From the NCBI RefSeq assembly GCF_004349065.1, contig NZ_SMKZ01000030.1, positions 1 to 64,000 on the forward strand: 64,000 nucleotides of DNA, read 5' to 3'. Below are positions 24,781 to 33,321 of the stretch, piece after piece. Made by a program: the position numbers and the translations under genes. The notes below the pieces were generated by a model. It ran no database searches and was not told the origin of the DNA. It worked only from the letters and a program-made list of their open reading frames with translations. Position 1 is the first letter of the stretch; the number at the start of each line of letters is the position of its first letter. This DNA is from Jiangella asiatica (GTDB lineage Bacteria > Actinomycetota > Actinomycetes > Jiangellales > Jiangellaceae).

Positions 24781-26927
24781 GACGGTGCCTCCCCGTTGTC
24801 CTCCGCGGCCAGGACGGCGAGTGCGTCGACGGCGGCCACGCCGTGGCCCGCGGGCAGCACGACGACGGGGTTCGCCTCCAGCTCGACCACGGCCGGGCCG
24901 CGGAGCTCGCCGGCACCGGACAGCGCCACCACCGCCTCGGCGAGCGCCGCACGGTCACCGGCGGGACGGCCGCGGTGCCCGCCGAGAACGTCGGACGCGG
25001 CGATCTCGTCGATCATCTCGTGCGCCGTGCGCAGGTCCACCGGCGCCACTCGCAGGCTCCGCCGGCCCAGGACCTCGGCGGCCACCCCGCCGTCGGCGAG
25101 AACGACGACCGGCGTGCCGCTGGCGTCGACGCGGTAGCCGAGCAGCACCTCGGCGACACCGGCGACCATCGGCTGGACGAGGCAGTGGCGCAGGTGGACG
25201 TCCGGTGCGTGCCCGGACACGTTCGCCACGACGGTGTCGATCGCGTGCCGCAGCCGCTCGGCGTCGCCGACGTCGAGGACCACGCCGCCGGCGTCGGACT
25301 TGTGCGGCAGGCTCGCCGCCCGCGCCTTGACCGCTACCGGACCGTCGAACGGGAGCTCCGGCGGCGGTGCGGCCACGTCGACGAGCACCCAGGGCACGTG
25401 CGGGACGCCCAGCCGGTCGAGCAGCTGGTACGACCCGTCCTCGGTCAACGTCCTGGTGGCATGTAGCTGGGAGGCTTCACTCCCGGCTTGGACGCGCGGG
25501 GGCGCGGAACGCGGCGCGCGCCGGCGCAGCGCAGCGGTGACGGCGTCGGCGCACGACTCAGGCGTCCTGAACGCCGGCACCCCCGACTGCCGGAGCGTTC
25601 GCAGCGCGTCTGGAGCGGCCGGCACGACGAAGGCGGCCAGCGCCGTTCCGGCGCCGGCGCTGTCGACGACCGGGCGGACCGCCAGTTCCGGCTGGAACCG
25701 GGCCGAGGACCCGGCCACCGCGATGAGCAGGTCGAAGTCGCCGCTGCTCAGGAGCACGTCGAGGGCGGTCTTCACAACGTCGTACCTGGCGCCGGCAAGG
25801 GTCAGGTCGATCACCGGTGCGCCGTCGACCTCGATGCCGCTGGCGTGGAGACGCCGCCGGGTCCGCTCGCTCGGCGGTTGCACGTCGGCCCCGCGCACCG
25901 CGAGCTGGTCGGCGACCATCGCGGCACCGCCGCCCGTCGTCGTCACGACGCCGATGCGCGGCCGGTCACGGGGCCGGTCCGGCGCGGGTGGGCCGCCGGC
26001 CGGCAGCCGCCGGACGAGGGCCTGCGCCTCCAGCAACGCTTCGAACGTGTCCACGCGCACGATGCCGAGATCGGCCAGGATGGCCGACGCCGTCGCGTCG
26101 TCGCCGGCCAGAACGCCGGTGTGCGACAGGGTGAGCTCGTTCACCACCCGGGACCGGCCCACCTTGTACGCGACGATCGGCCGGTCGCGGGCGGCCGCGG
26201 CCACCGCGAACCGCCGCAGCTCGTCGACGTCGGGCAGGGACTCGAGGAACAGCGCGTAGCTGGCCACCGCCGGGTCGTCCACCGTCGCCATGCAGACCTC
26301 GCCCAGGCTGAGATCGGCCTCGCCTCCGGTGGAGACCAGGCCCGCGAATCCGATGCCCATCTCCGCACCCCGCGACAGCAGGGCGCCGATGACGCTGCCG
26401 GACTGTGAGGCCACGAAGACGTCACCGACCGGCGGATCGGGCTCGGTGAAGGCCGCGTTGGCGGTGAGGATCAGGCGCTCGCGCAGGTTCGCCACGCCCA
26501 GGCTACTGGGACCGAGCAGCCTGAGCTCCGAGGACCGCACGGCGTCGAGCAGCTGCTCCTGCAGGCGTCGGCCGGCGGCACCGGCCTCGGCGAACCCGCT
26601 GGCCATCACCGTCGCGACCGGGACACCGAGTGCGGCGGCCTCGCGCACCGCCTCAACGGCCAGGTCGGGACGGGTCATGATCAGGGCGTGGTCGGGCACC
26701 TCGGGCAGGGCCCGCAGCGAGGGCCACGCGCGGTGGCCGTCCACGGTATCGCGGGCCGGGTTGACGGGGTAGATCGCGCCGGGCCAGCCGGCCGCGGCCA
26801 GGAACCGCAGCGGCCGGGCCGTGGTCTTCGACGGGTCGTCGGACGCACCGAGCAGGGCGACGCTGCGCGGTGAGAGGAGGGCCCGATGCCACCGATGGCC
26901 GGAGCCAGGGCGCTCGGCACTCCTCAT
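24777..26927 (-). CDS. ADP-forming acyl-CoA ligase (acetate-CoA ligase, fused alpha-beta)
   Basis: A 716-residue NDP-forming acyl-CoA synthetase. An N-terminal CoA-binding domain (SVALLGASDDPSKTTARPL) is followed by two ligase-CoA domains with the phospho-His at His269 (LTLSHTGVLAG). An ATP-grasp domain occupies about residues 490-716 (PVAVKARAASLPHKSDAGGV). These enzymes interconvert acyl-CoA + ADP + Pi and acid + ATP + CoA through a phosphohistidine. Next to an acyl-CoA dehydrogenase it could activate an acid for oxidation, or recover ATP from an acyl-CoA product. It starts four bases after the ACAD stop. Confidence 0.88.
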   Translation of the reverse strand: MRSAERPGSGHRWHRALLSPRSVALLGASDDPSKTTARPLRFLAAAGWPGAIYPVNPARDTVDGHRAWPSLRALPEVPDHALIMTRPDLAVEAVREAAALGVPVATVMASGFAEAGAAGRRLQEQLLDAVRSSELRLLGPSSLGVANLRERLILTANAAFTEPDPPVGDVFVASQSGSVIGALLSRGAEMGIGFAGLVSTGGEADLSLGEVCMATVDDPAVASYALFLESLPDVDELRRFAVAAAARDRPIVAYKVGRSRVVNELTLSHTGVLAGDDATASAILADLGIVRVDTFEALLEAQALVRRLPAGGPPAPDRPRDRPRIGVVTTTGGGAAMVADQLAVRGADVQPPSERTRRRLHASGIEVDGAPVIDLTLAGARYDVVKTALDVLLSSGDFDLLIAVAGSSARFQPELAVRPVVDSAGAGTALAAFVVPAAPDALRTLRQSGVPAFRTPESCADAVTAALRRRAPRSAPPRVQAGSEASQLHATRTLTEDGSYQLLDRLGVPHVPWVLVDVAAPPPELPFDGPVAVKARAASLPHKSDAGGVVLDVGDAERLRHAIDTVVANVSGHAPDVHLRHCLVQPMVAGVAEVLLGYRVDASGTPVVVLADGGVAAEVLGRRSLRVAPVDLRTAHEMIDEIAASDVLGGHRGRPAGDRAALAEAVVALSGAGELRGPAVVELEANPVVVLPAGHGVAAVDALAVLAAEDNGEAPS

Positions 26928-26931
26928 CGGC

Positions 26932-28086
26932 TCAGCGCCCGCTTCGCTGACTGAACCGCCGGTCGAAGATCCCTTCGGCGATGCGGTTCTTGAGGATCTC
27001 CGTGGACCCGCCGGCGATCATCCAGCCGCGAGTGCGGCGGACGCAGTACTCCACCAGTGACTCCTGTGTGTACCCGGTGGCGCCCATCACCTGCATGGCG
27101 GTGTTGGCGACCTCGAAGCCGGCCCGGTTGGCGGCCAGCTTGGCCAGCGCGGTGTCGTGGGCGGAGGGCAGGCCGTGGTCGGCACGGGCTGCGGCCCGGT
27201 GGAGGACAAGCTGCGCGGACTCCAGTGCGAGCGCCATGTCCGCGAACATCCACTGGATGCCCTGGAAGTCGCACAGCGGACGGCCGAACTGGTGCCGGCG
27301 CGTGGCGTGCTCGCGTGCCTCGTCGAAGGCGAGCTGGCCCAGGGCGATGGAGCGGGCGGCGTTGCCGAGCCGCTCGATGTTGAACGTCGACATCTGCCTG
27401 GCGAAGCCGCCCTCGGCGATGAGCACGTTGGCCGCGGGCACCCGGCAGCGGTCGAGGTAGAGGGGCGCCCACTGCTCGCCGCTCATGAACGTGGCCGGCT
27501 TGCCCACGGACAACCCCGGTGTGTCCCGCTCGACCAGCACCGATCCGATGCCCGCGGTCCCCGGACCGAACCGGGCGTAGATCAGGAAGAGGTCGGCCTC
27601 GACGCTGTGTGTGGTGAACACCTTCGAGCCGTCGAGGACCACGTGGGCGTCACCGTCGCGGCGAACCGTGGTCCGCAGGTCCGTCACCGCGGAGCCCGCT
27701 TCGGGCTCGGTCATCCCGAGCCCGACCAGCGTGTCCCCGCTGAGCAGCCCGGGCAGGTAGCGCGCGCGGAGGTCGTCGTCGGCGAGCTCGGCGATGGTGC
27801 GGACGGCCCCGAAATTGCCGGCCTGGACGACGTCGGCGCTGCGCGGACAGACCGAACCGATCGCCTCGATGACCACGACCGCGTCCAGCAGGCTGGCGCC
27901 CTGCCCGCCGCGGGCGGTGGGGATGGTGAGCCCGAGGAACCCCTGGCGGGCCAGGTGCCTGGCGACGTCACGCGGGTAGCCGCTGTCGTGGGCGCGTTCC
28001 GCGGCGCCGGGCCCGAGGTGGGCGCGGGCGAAGGCTCGGGCGGCCTGGTGCAGGTCCTGTTGGTCGGTGCTCAACCCGAAGTCCAT
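26932..28086 (-). CDS. Acyl-CoA dehydrogenase
   Basis: A 384-residue flavoprotein that makes alpha,beta-double bonds in acyl-CoA thioesters. GMTEPEAGS at 124-132 and [10 protein letters not shown] near the C-terminus are family signatures. The Glu used by medium-chain enzymes (YEGT) is replaced (AGGST), but Glu238 in [11 protein letters not shown] stands where long-chain and isovaleryl-CoA dehydrogenases keep their base. It should therefore be active, perhaps on branched acyl-CoA. GGAGGCGAG precedes the ATG. The promoter (TTGCTA, 17 bases, TACCAT) encloses operator C. Confidence 0.9.
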   Translation of the reverse strand: MDFGLSTDQQDLHQAARAFARAHLGPGAAERAHDSGYPRDVARHLARQGFLGLTIPTARGGQGASLLDAVVVIEAIGSVCPRSADVVQAGNFGAVRTIAELADDDLRARYLPGLLSGDTLVGLGMTEPEAGSAVTDLRTTVRRDGDAHVVLDGSKVFTTHSVEADLFLIYARFGPGTAGIGSVLVERDTPGLSVGKPATFMSGEQWAPLYLDRCRVPAANVLIAEGGFARQMSTFNIERLGNAARSIALGQLAFDEAREHATRRHQFGRPLCDFQGIQWMFADMALALESAQLVLHRAAARADHGLPSAHDTALAKLAANRAGFEVANTAMQVMGATGYTQESLVEYCVRRTRGWMIAGGSTEILKNRIAEGIFDRRFSQRSGR

Positions 28087-28108
28087 CTCGCCTCCGGAAA
28101 TATGGTAA

Positions 28109-28120
28109 ACAGTTGACAGT
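28109..28120. promoter_or_regulatory. Island operator C between the ACAD and gntR genes
   Basis: ACAGTTGACAGT (reverse: ACTGTCAACTGT) lies in the divergent gap. It sits between the -35 and -10 of the leftward ACAD promoter and 113 bases before the gntR start, so it may also allow autoregulation. Confidence 0.65.
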
Positions 28121-28233
28121 CTTCTAGCAAGGCGCTGACCGCCGACAGTCGGCTACTGCATGATCGAGTGATCGCCGGGTGTTACGATCCGCTGCATCGC
28201 AGCACGCGGCGCAGGACAAGAGGAGGGGGACGC

Positions 28234-28950
28234 GTGGCTGACATCTATCGCCCTGTGCGGCCGCCGGCCCCGCTGCGTGAGCAGGTGTACGAGAGCCTCG
28301 AGGAGCTGATCCTCGACGGCAGGCTCAAGGCCGGCGAGCGGCTCGTCGAGAGCGACCTGGCCGCTCGTCTCGGCGTCTCCCGGGGACCGATCCGGGAGGC
28401 CCTTCAACACCTGGAGCGCGACGGCTGGCTGGAGGTGCGACCGCGGCAGGGCACCTACGTGCGCGAGCCGCAGCCGGACGAGCTCCAGGACTACTTCTGG
28501 GCACGCAAGCTCCTCGAGGTCGAGGCGGCGGGCCGGGCGGCCCGGCGGGTCCGTACGTCGCCCGACGCGGCGGCTCCGGGCCTGGAGCGCCTGCGCCGCA
28601 TCGTCGCGAAGAGCGAGGAGCTCACCGTTGGGCTGCCGCCGAAGGGCGTCACCGACCTGACGCCGGAGCAGGCCGAGCGCCGTCGCCAGTACCGTGAGAA
28701 CTCCCGCCAGTTCCACTACGCGGTCGGCGAGCTGTCGGGCAGCCCTGCCCTCGTCGAGCTGCTGGTGTTCCTCGGGAAGCGGACCCGCTGGTACTTCTCG
28801 TCGCTGGGCTACAACAGCAGGCTCGACGAGCACAAGGCGCTGCTCGGCGCCATCGAGCAGGGCGACGAGGACACCGTGATGTCGCTCATGCGTGAGCACA
28901 TGGACAGCATGACGTCGACCTCGCTGGCCGAGATCCGCTCGCACGCGTAG
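28234..28950 (+). CDS. GntR-family regulator (FadR/FCD subfamily), probable island regulator
   Basis: A 238-residue regulator. The N-terminal winged helix-turn-helix spans about residues 12-75 (LREQVYESLEELILDGRLKAGERL ... LAARLGVSRGPIREALQHLE). The all-helical FCD ligand domain follows (DYFWARKLLEVEAAGRAARR ... EHKALLGAIEQGDEDTVMSLMREHM), with His residues that usually bind a metal and a carboxylate ligand. GTG start preceded by AGGAGGGGG. FCD regulators typically sense organic acids. It is the only regulator inside the island, and the shared TGT-NN-ACA motif has the symmetry typical of FadR-group operators. Confidence 0.9.
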   Translation: MADIYRPVRPPAPLREQVYESLEELILDGRLKAGERLVESDLAARLGVSRGPIREALQHLERDGWLEVRPRQGTYVREPQPDELQDYFWARKLLEVEAAGRAARRVRTSPDAAAPGLERLRRIVAKSEELTVGLPPKGVTDLTPEQAERRRQYRENSRQFHYAVGELSGSPALVELLVFLGKRTRWYFSSLGYNSRLDEHKALLGAIEQGDEDTVMSLMREHMDSMTSTSLAEIRSHA

Positions 28951-28985
28951 GCCGGTCGACGGCCGCGGCGGCGCCAGGCGGCCGG

Positions 28986-30371
28986 TCACGGTTGCAGCAG
29001 CCGGTCGAGGTCGGCGATCGACGTAGCGGTGCCCAGCGACCACACCGCGTCCCAGATCGTGTCGGCCCGACCGGCCATCACCGTGTCCGCGAGTGCGCCG
29101 TCGAACTTCGACCGCAGCTCGGCACGGGTCATCGGCCGGTTCGGCGACCCGGGAGGGTGCTCGACGGCGTGCGACCGTGAGGTGCCGTCCTTCATCGTGA
29201 GCGTCAGCCTGATCGGGAACCCCATGTCGTGTCCGCCGCCGAGGGCCGGGTCGGCGTCGACTGACACGTGGTCGCGCAGGAACGAGCGGACGACGTCGTC
29301 GCCGATCGCCGCCTCGCCGAAGGATCCGACGTCGAGCGCGCCGCGCGCCAGCGTGGACACCACCACGTAGGGGATCGAGTGGTCGGCGGTCTCGCGGGTG
29401 CCCGGCGCCATCTTCTCCGGGCTCACCATCAAGGCGGCGGCCTTCGGGTCGAGCCGCAGGTCGACGGCGGCGACATCGTCCAGCCTGGTTCCCGACTCGA
29501 CGAGGTCGACGGCGGCCTGGCCGGCGCTCTGCCCGACCGAACCGCACGGGAAGCGCTTGATCTGGGTTCCCCCGATCCGGTCTGCCGCGCCGCGGTCCGG
29601 CAGCGGCAGCGGCGGTACCTGGTCCGGCGCGAGTCCGAGGGCACGGGCGAAGAACGCGTTCTGGCCGGTGAACGGGGCGGCCGGGCCGCGGGCACCGAGT
29701 GAGGAGAGGATGACCGCGTACAGTGCGTGCCGGCAGGCGTCGGCCGCGGCGAAGGCCTTCCACATGGACAGCTCACCGTGGCGTGCCTGACGGAACGCTC
29801 CATGGCTGGTGACGGCGATGGACACGGCGTGCCGCGCCTGCTGCTCGGTCAGCCCGAACAGGACGGCGGCACCGGCGGCGGCACCGAGCATGGTCACGTT
29901 CACGTGGTCGAACCCGCGCTGGCGGGGAGCGATCCGGTCGGCGGCCTCCATCGCCACCTCGTAGGCCACCGCGACCGCGTCCAGGAACTCGCCGGCGTCG
30001 CTTCCCCGCTCGACCGCCGCGGCGAACAGCGTGGGGATCACGTCGCTGGGGTGGATGGGCTCCATCCCGAAGTAGGCGTCGTTGTAGTCCAGGTACCGGG
30101 TCGCCACACCATTGGCGAGCGCCGCGCCCTCGGCGTCGGTCCGGGTCGACGTGCCCCACACGGTGTGGTGGCCGTCGACGGCCCGGCGGGCGGCGTAGGC
30201 GGCGGCGACGGCGGGCGCGTCGTTGCCCAGCGAGCCGAGGGCGCAGCCGATCGCGTCGACCACGCGCACCAGGATCGACTCGCGCCGCGCCCCATCGGGT
30301 GCTGCGGCGGGTGCGGCGGCGAAGGCCGCGATGGCCTCCAGCCACGGGTCCGTCGTCGTGTCACGGTCCAC
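28986..30371 (-). CDS. MmgE/PrpD family protein (paralogue 5)
   Basis: A 461-residue PrpD-fold protein. The key block is LANGVATRYLDYNDAYFGMEPIHPSDVIPT: His of AHxLDYDD is replaced by Arg and the acidic pair is DYND. FRQARHGELSMWKAFAAADACR is the substrate-side segment. IKRFPCGSVGQSAGQAA replaces the more usual lid motif. It is the last gene of the operon that begins with the universal stress gene. It lies 25 bases after copy 2 of the isocitrate-type dehydrogenase and ends 35 bases from the convergent gntR. Confidence 0.86.
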   Translation of the reverse strand: MDRDTTTDPWLEAIAAFAAAPAAAPDGARRESILVRVVDAIGCALGSLGNDAPAVAAAYAARRAVDGHHTVWGTSTRTDAEGAALANGVATRYLDYNDAYFGMEPIHPSDVIPTLFAAAVERGSDAGEFLDAVAVAYEVAMEAADRIAPRQRGFDHVNVTMLGAAAGAAVLFGLTEQQARHAVSIAVTSHGAFRQARHGELSMWKAFAAADACRHALYAVILSSLGARGPAAPFTGQNAFFARALGLAPDQVPPLPLPDRGAADRIGGTQIKRFPCGSVGQSAGQAAVDLVESGTRLDDVAAVDLRLDPKAAALMVSPEKMAPGTRETADHSIPYVVVSTLARGALDVGSFGEAAIGDDVVRSFLRDHVSVDADPALGGGHDMGFPIRLTLTMKDGTSRSHAVEHPPGSPNRPMTRAELRSKFDGALADTVMAGRADTIWDAVWSLGTATSIADLDRLLQP

Positions 30372-30396
30372 GGTCTGTGCTCCTCCCGTCGGGCGG

Positions 30397-31467
30397 TCAG
30401 GTCTCGATCCGCCGGACCAGCTCGTGGCCGAACGCCACGGTGCTCGCGGTTCCGCCGAGGTCTGGTGTCCGGAGCCCGCCGGCCAGGGTCTGCGCCACGG
30501 CCGCCTCGACGAGGCCGGCCGCGGCGGCGCACCAGGGCGCGGCCTTCCGCGCCTGCCACCACCGCAGCAGCATGGCCACGGACAGCACCAGCGCGGACGG
30601 GTTCGCGATGCCGCGGCCCGCGATCTGCGGTGCCGAGCCGTGCACGGCCTGCGCCATGGCGGCGTCGTCGCCGACGTTGAGGCTGGGTGCGAGGCCCAGG
30701 CCGCCGACCATGCCGGCCGTCAGGTCCGACAGGACGTCGCCGCCGAGGTTCTCGGCGACGATGACGTCGAACTCCTCTGGGGCGAGCACCAGCCGGGCGG
30801 CCAGGGCGTCCAGGTGGAGGTCGTCGAAGGTGACCTCCGGCGCCTCCGCGCAGACGGCGCGCGCGGTCTCGAGGTACAGGCCCATCGTCCTGGGCAGCAC
30901 GTTGGCCTTGTGCGCCAGGACGACCCGGCCGCGTCGCTCCCGGGCCAGCCGGACGGCCTCGCGGGTGGCCGCCGCGATCCGCTCCGCGGAGAAGACGCCG
31001 ACAGCCAGCGCCAGGTCGTCGCGCAGCGGCAGCTCGCCGGTGCCGTCGACCATGGACCTGTCGGCGTAGAAGCCCTCGGTGTTCTCGCGCACGACGACGC
31101 AGTCCAGCTCGGGGAAGCGGCACGGGACGCCCGGCAGCGCCCGGGCCGGACGGATGTTGCTGGTCAACCGGAATCGCTTGCGGCACTCGCCGCTGGGGTT
31201 GAGGCCGCCCTCGGCGGGCGGTGGATAGGCGGCGGTGTCGACGGGGCCGAGAATCCAGCCGTCGGTGTCATGAAGCGCCGCGGCCGTGTCGTCCGGGAAG
31301 GTCGTGCCGTGCTCGGCGAGTGCGGCGAACCCGACCGGGAGGTGCTGCGTTTCCACGGCGCCACCGGCCCGCGCGGTCGCCGCCAGCAGGACGCGCTCGG
31401 CGACGGGGACGATCTCCGGGCCGATGCCGTCGCCGGTGAGCACCGCGCAGCGCAGCGGGCCGGTCAC
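30397..31467 (-). CDS. Isocitrate/isopropylmalate/tartrate-type dehydrogenase (copy 2)
   Basis: A 356-residue paralogue of 16558-17730. It has LTGDGIGPEIVPVAERV, RENTEGFYADRS, HKANVLPRTMGLYLE, VAENLGGDVLSDLTAG (metal-binding Asp residues) and HGSAPQIAGRGIANPSA. The predicted reaction is oxidative decarboxylation of a 2-hydroxy-3-carboxy acid (isocitrate, isopropylmalate, homoisocitrate or tartrate). It ends cleanly at RRIET without the tail seen in copy 1. The GTG start overlaps the PrpD-6 stop (GTGA). Confidence 0.88.
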   Translation of the reverse strand: MTGPLRCAVLTGDGIGPEIVPVAERVLLAATARAGGAVETQHLPVGFAALAEHGTTFPDDTAAALHDTDGWILGPVDTAAYPPPAEGGLNPSGECRKRFRLTSNIRPARALPGVPCRFPELDCVVVRENTEGFYADRSMVDGTGELPLRDDLALAVGVFSAERIAAATREAVRLARERRGRVVLAHKANVLPRTMGLYLETARAVCAEAPEVTFDDLHLDALAARLVLAPEEFDVIVAENLGGDVLSDLTAGMVGGLGLAPSLNVGDDAAMAQAVHGSAPQIAGRGIANPSALVLSVAMLLRWWQARKAAPWCAAAAGLVEAAVAQTLAGGLRTPDLGGTASTVAFGHELVRRIET

Positions 31468-32831
31468 GGGCGCGGCCCGGTGTGGGTGAGGGAACGCAGC
31501 ACTCGCCCGACGCGGGGCAGCAGGGTGTCGTCGGCGGTTCGGCAGGCAGTGATCAGCTCCTGCCGTGCCGCGGGTGGCAATGCCAGCGCCATCAGGTCGT
31601 CGGCCTTGTGCTCCACCTCCGCCCGGGTCATGGGGTCGTCCTTGGTCCCGCGGACGGGAAAGACCGTGGCCTCCCGGGTGGTCCCGTCGGCGAGGTCGAT
31701 CTCGAGCCGGGCCTGGCGGATCGGTTCCATGTCCGCGTCGGCGATGAGCGTCGTCCGCTCGAGCAGGCCGGCGACCACGGGGATGCGCGCACCCAGCGGG
31801 TCGTGCGCGGCGGCGAACGTGCAGGTGCCGTCCACCAGGGTGCGGGCGACGAGGTACTGGACGTTGATGTCGGCCATGTCCCGCTGGTCCACGATGCGGG
31901 CGAGGTCCGCGGGCAGGTGGCAGCGCACCGCCCTCACCTCGGCCGGCTCCACGCCACCGGCACGCAGTTCCTCCGCGGCCTGGACGGCGGCCTGGGCGGG
32001 CGAGCCGACACAGTACTTCTTGATGTTCGTCTCCACGACGATCGGCGGGGAGGCCGCGGACCGCTCCAGCGCGGACTCCTCGACGCCGCGTCCGGTCGCG
32101 GTGAAGAAGGTGATCTCCCCGTCGAAGGTGTCCCGGACGCCGGGCCAGCCGGCCGCGACGAGCTCGGCGGCGCGCACCGCGTTCCATGCTGGCATGCCGG
32201 CGAAGACGAAGGCCTTCTCGACGTGGTGCTCGTCGCGCAGCCAGGTGCCCAGCCCGCCGGCCTGCTGGGCGGTGTAGGCGATCAGCGACCGCTGCTGCTC
32301 CGGGTCGAACCCGTGCAGCGCCGCGGCCGCGACCGCACTGCCCCAGAGCCCGCCCATGGCGTGCGTGCTGCCATGGGCTCGGCGCCGCTGCGCCGCCGTG
32401 GACCACGTCATCCAGTTCATCAGCGCACAGGCCTCGTAGCCCAGCGCGATCGCCTCCACGACCTGCCGGCCGCCGCTGCCCAGATGCTCCCCGACGGCGA
32501 TGGCCGTGGGCACGATGGACGCGCCCGGATGGGAGCGGGACGGCTCGTGCGAGTCGTCGGACTCGTCGGCGTGTGCGCAGATCGCGTTGACGAACGATGC
32601 CTCCTCGGGGTGGACACCGGCCTCCTCGCCGACGGCCGAGCAGCGCCCCGCCGCGCGCCTGGCGGCCAGCCAGCGGCTCGCCGTCCGGCCGACGGGCATC
32701 ACCCGGCCGGAAACGACCGCGGCCAGGGTGTCCAGGAGGTGCATTGCGGTGGCCTCACGGGCGTCCGGGGCGTCGATCACCTCGCGCCGTGCCGCCAGGT
32801 GGGCGATGACACGGCCGGTGAGATCGGTCAT
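31464..32831 (-). CDS. MmgE/PrpD family protein (paralogue 6)
   Basis: A 455-residue PrpD-fold protein close to paralogue 4. It has FVNAICAHADESDDSHEP, SHPGASIVPTAIAVGEHLG, EKAFVFAGMPAWNAV and a C-terminal HLPADLARIVDQRDMADINVQYL, which has a match in copy 4 (CRLPPHGARIVDGRHMPDIHLQY). The two copies probably do the same type of reaction on related substrates in separate operons. ATG overlaps the universal stress protein stop (ATGA). Confidence 0.86.
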   Translation of the reverse strand: MTDLTGRVIAHLAARREVIDAPDAREATAMHLLDTLAAVVSGRVMPVGRTASRWLAARRAAGRCSAVGEEAGVHPEEASFVNAICAHADESDDSHEPSRSHPGASIVPTAIAVGEHLGSGGRQVVEAIALGYEACALMNWMTWSTAAQRRRAHGSTHAMGGLWGSAVAAAALHGFDPEQQRSLIAYTAQQAGGLGTWLRDEHHVEKAFVFAGMPAWNAVRAAELVAAGWPGVRDTFDGEITFFTATGRGVEESALERSAASPPIVVETNIKKYCVGSPAQAAVQAAEELRAGGVEPAEVRAVRCHLPADLARIVDQRDMADINVQYLVARTLVDGTCTFAAAHDPLGARIPVVAGLLERTTLIADADMEPIRQARLEIDLADGTTREATVFPVRGTKDDPMTRAEVEHKADDLMALALPPAARQELITACRTADDTLLPRVGRVLRSLTHTGPRP

Positions 32832-33262
32832 CCCGCGTCCCGTCCCGCCGCCGCGGCGTCGTCGCGCTTGACCGCCAGCACCGGGCAGGGCGCGGTGAGC
32901 AGCACCTCCTGTGCGGTGCTCCCGAGGACGAGCTTGCCGACCGGGGACCGGCGCCGAAGACCGATGACGATGAGGTCGACGTTCTCGTCCTCAGCGGTCC
33001 GCACCAGCTCCGCCGCCACCGAACCGACCCCGAGCTGGGTGCGCACGCAGACCTCGACACCGGACGCGCGCAGCTCCTCGCGCAGCCCGCCGAGGTGCTG
33101 CTCCACCGAGCGGACGCGCGCCGGGACGTCGCCGACCGGCGGCGCCACTTGCTCGTGGTGGGCGACGAGCAACGTGCCGCCGTGCTGGCGTGCCTCGGTC
33201 ACGGCGTGCCGCAGGGCTGCCTGCCCTTCCGGGGTGGTGGTGAAGCCGACGAGAATCCGCAT
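32828..33262 (-). CDS. Universal stress protein (UspA family)
   Basis: A 144-residue single-domain Usp. The ATP-binding motif G-2x-G-9x-G(S/T) appears as GLRRRSPVGKLVLGSTAQEVL near the C-terminus, followed by APCPVLAVKR. It is the first gene of the Usp-PrpD-6-dehydrogenase-PrpD-5 operon, directly behind operator D and a strong promoter. The start is ATG 33262, with GGAGG four bases before it. Why a stress protein heads a catabolic operon is unclear; similar proteins sometimes accompany TctCBA systems. Confidence 0.87.
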   Translation of the reverse strand: MRILVGFTTTPEGQAALRHAVTEARQHGGTLLVAHHEQVAPPVGDVPARVRSVEQHLGGLREELRASGVEVCVRTQLGVGSVAAELVRTAEDENVDLIVIGLRRRSPVGKLVLGSTAQEVLLTAPCPVLAVKRDDAAAAGRDAG

Positions 33263-33307
33263 CAATCCTCCAGGCCGTCGCTCCAGGCAGTCTATGGAGA
33301 AACTGCT

Positions 33308-33321
33308 GACTGTCAACAGTC
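33308..33321. promoter_or_regulatory. Island operator D, overlapping the hydroxyacid dehydrogenase stop codon
   Basis: GACTGTCAACAGTC is the most symmetrical copy (six-base arms around CA). Leftward it overlaps -35 TTGACA, 16-base spacer, -10 TAGACT (complement of 33289-33294) for the Usp operon. The stop codon of the upstream dehydrogenase gene (33313-33315) lies inside it. Confidence 0.72.

Noticed and set aside
26932-28086. Acyl-CoA dehydrogenase looked inactive, because the usual C-terminal Glu (YEGT) is AGGST.
   Set aside because: Glu238 in NIERLG stands at the position used by long-chain and isovaleryl-CoA dehydrogenases, so a catalytic base is present.
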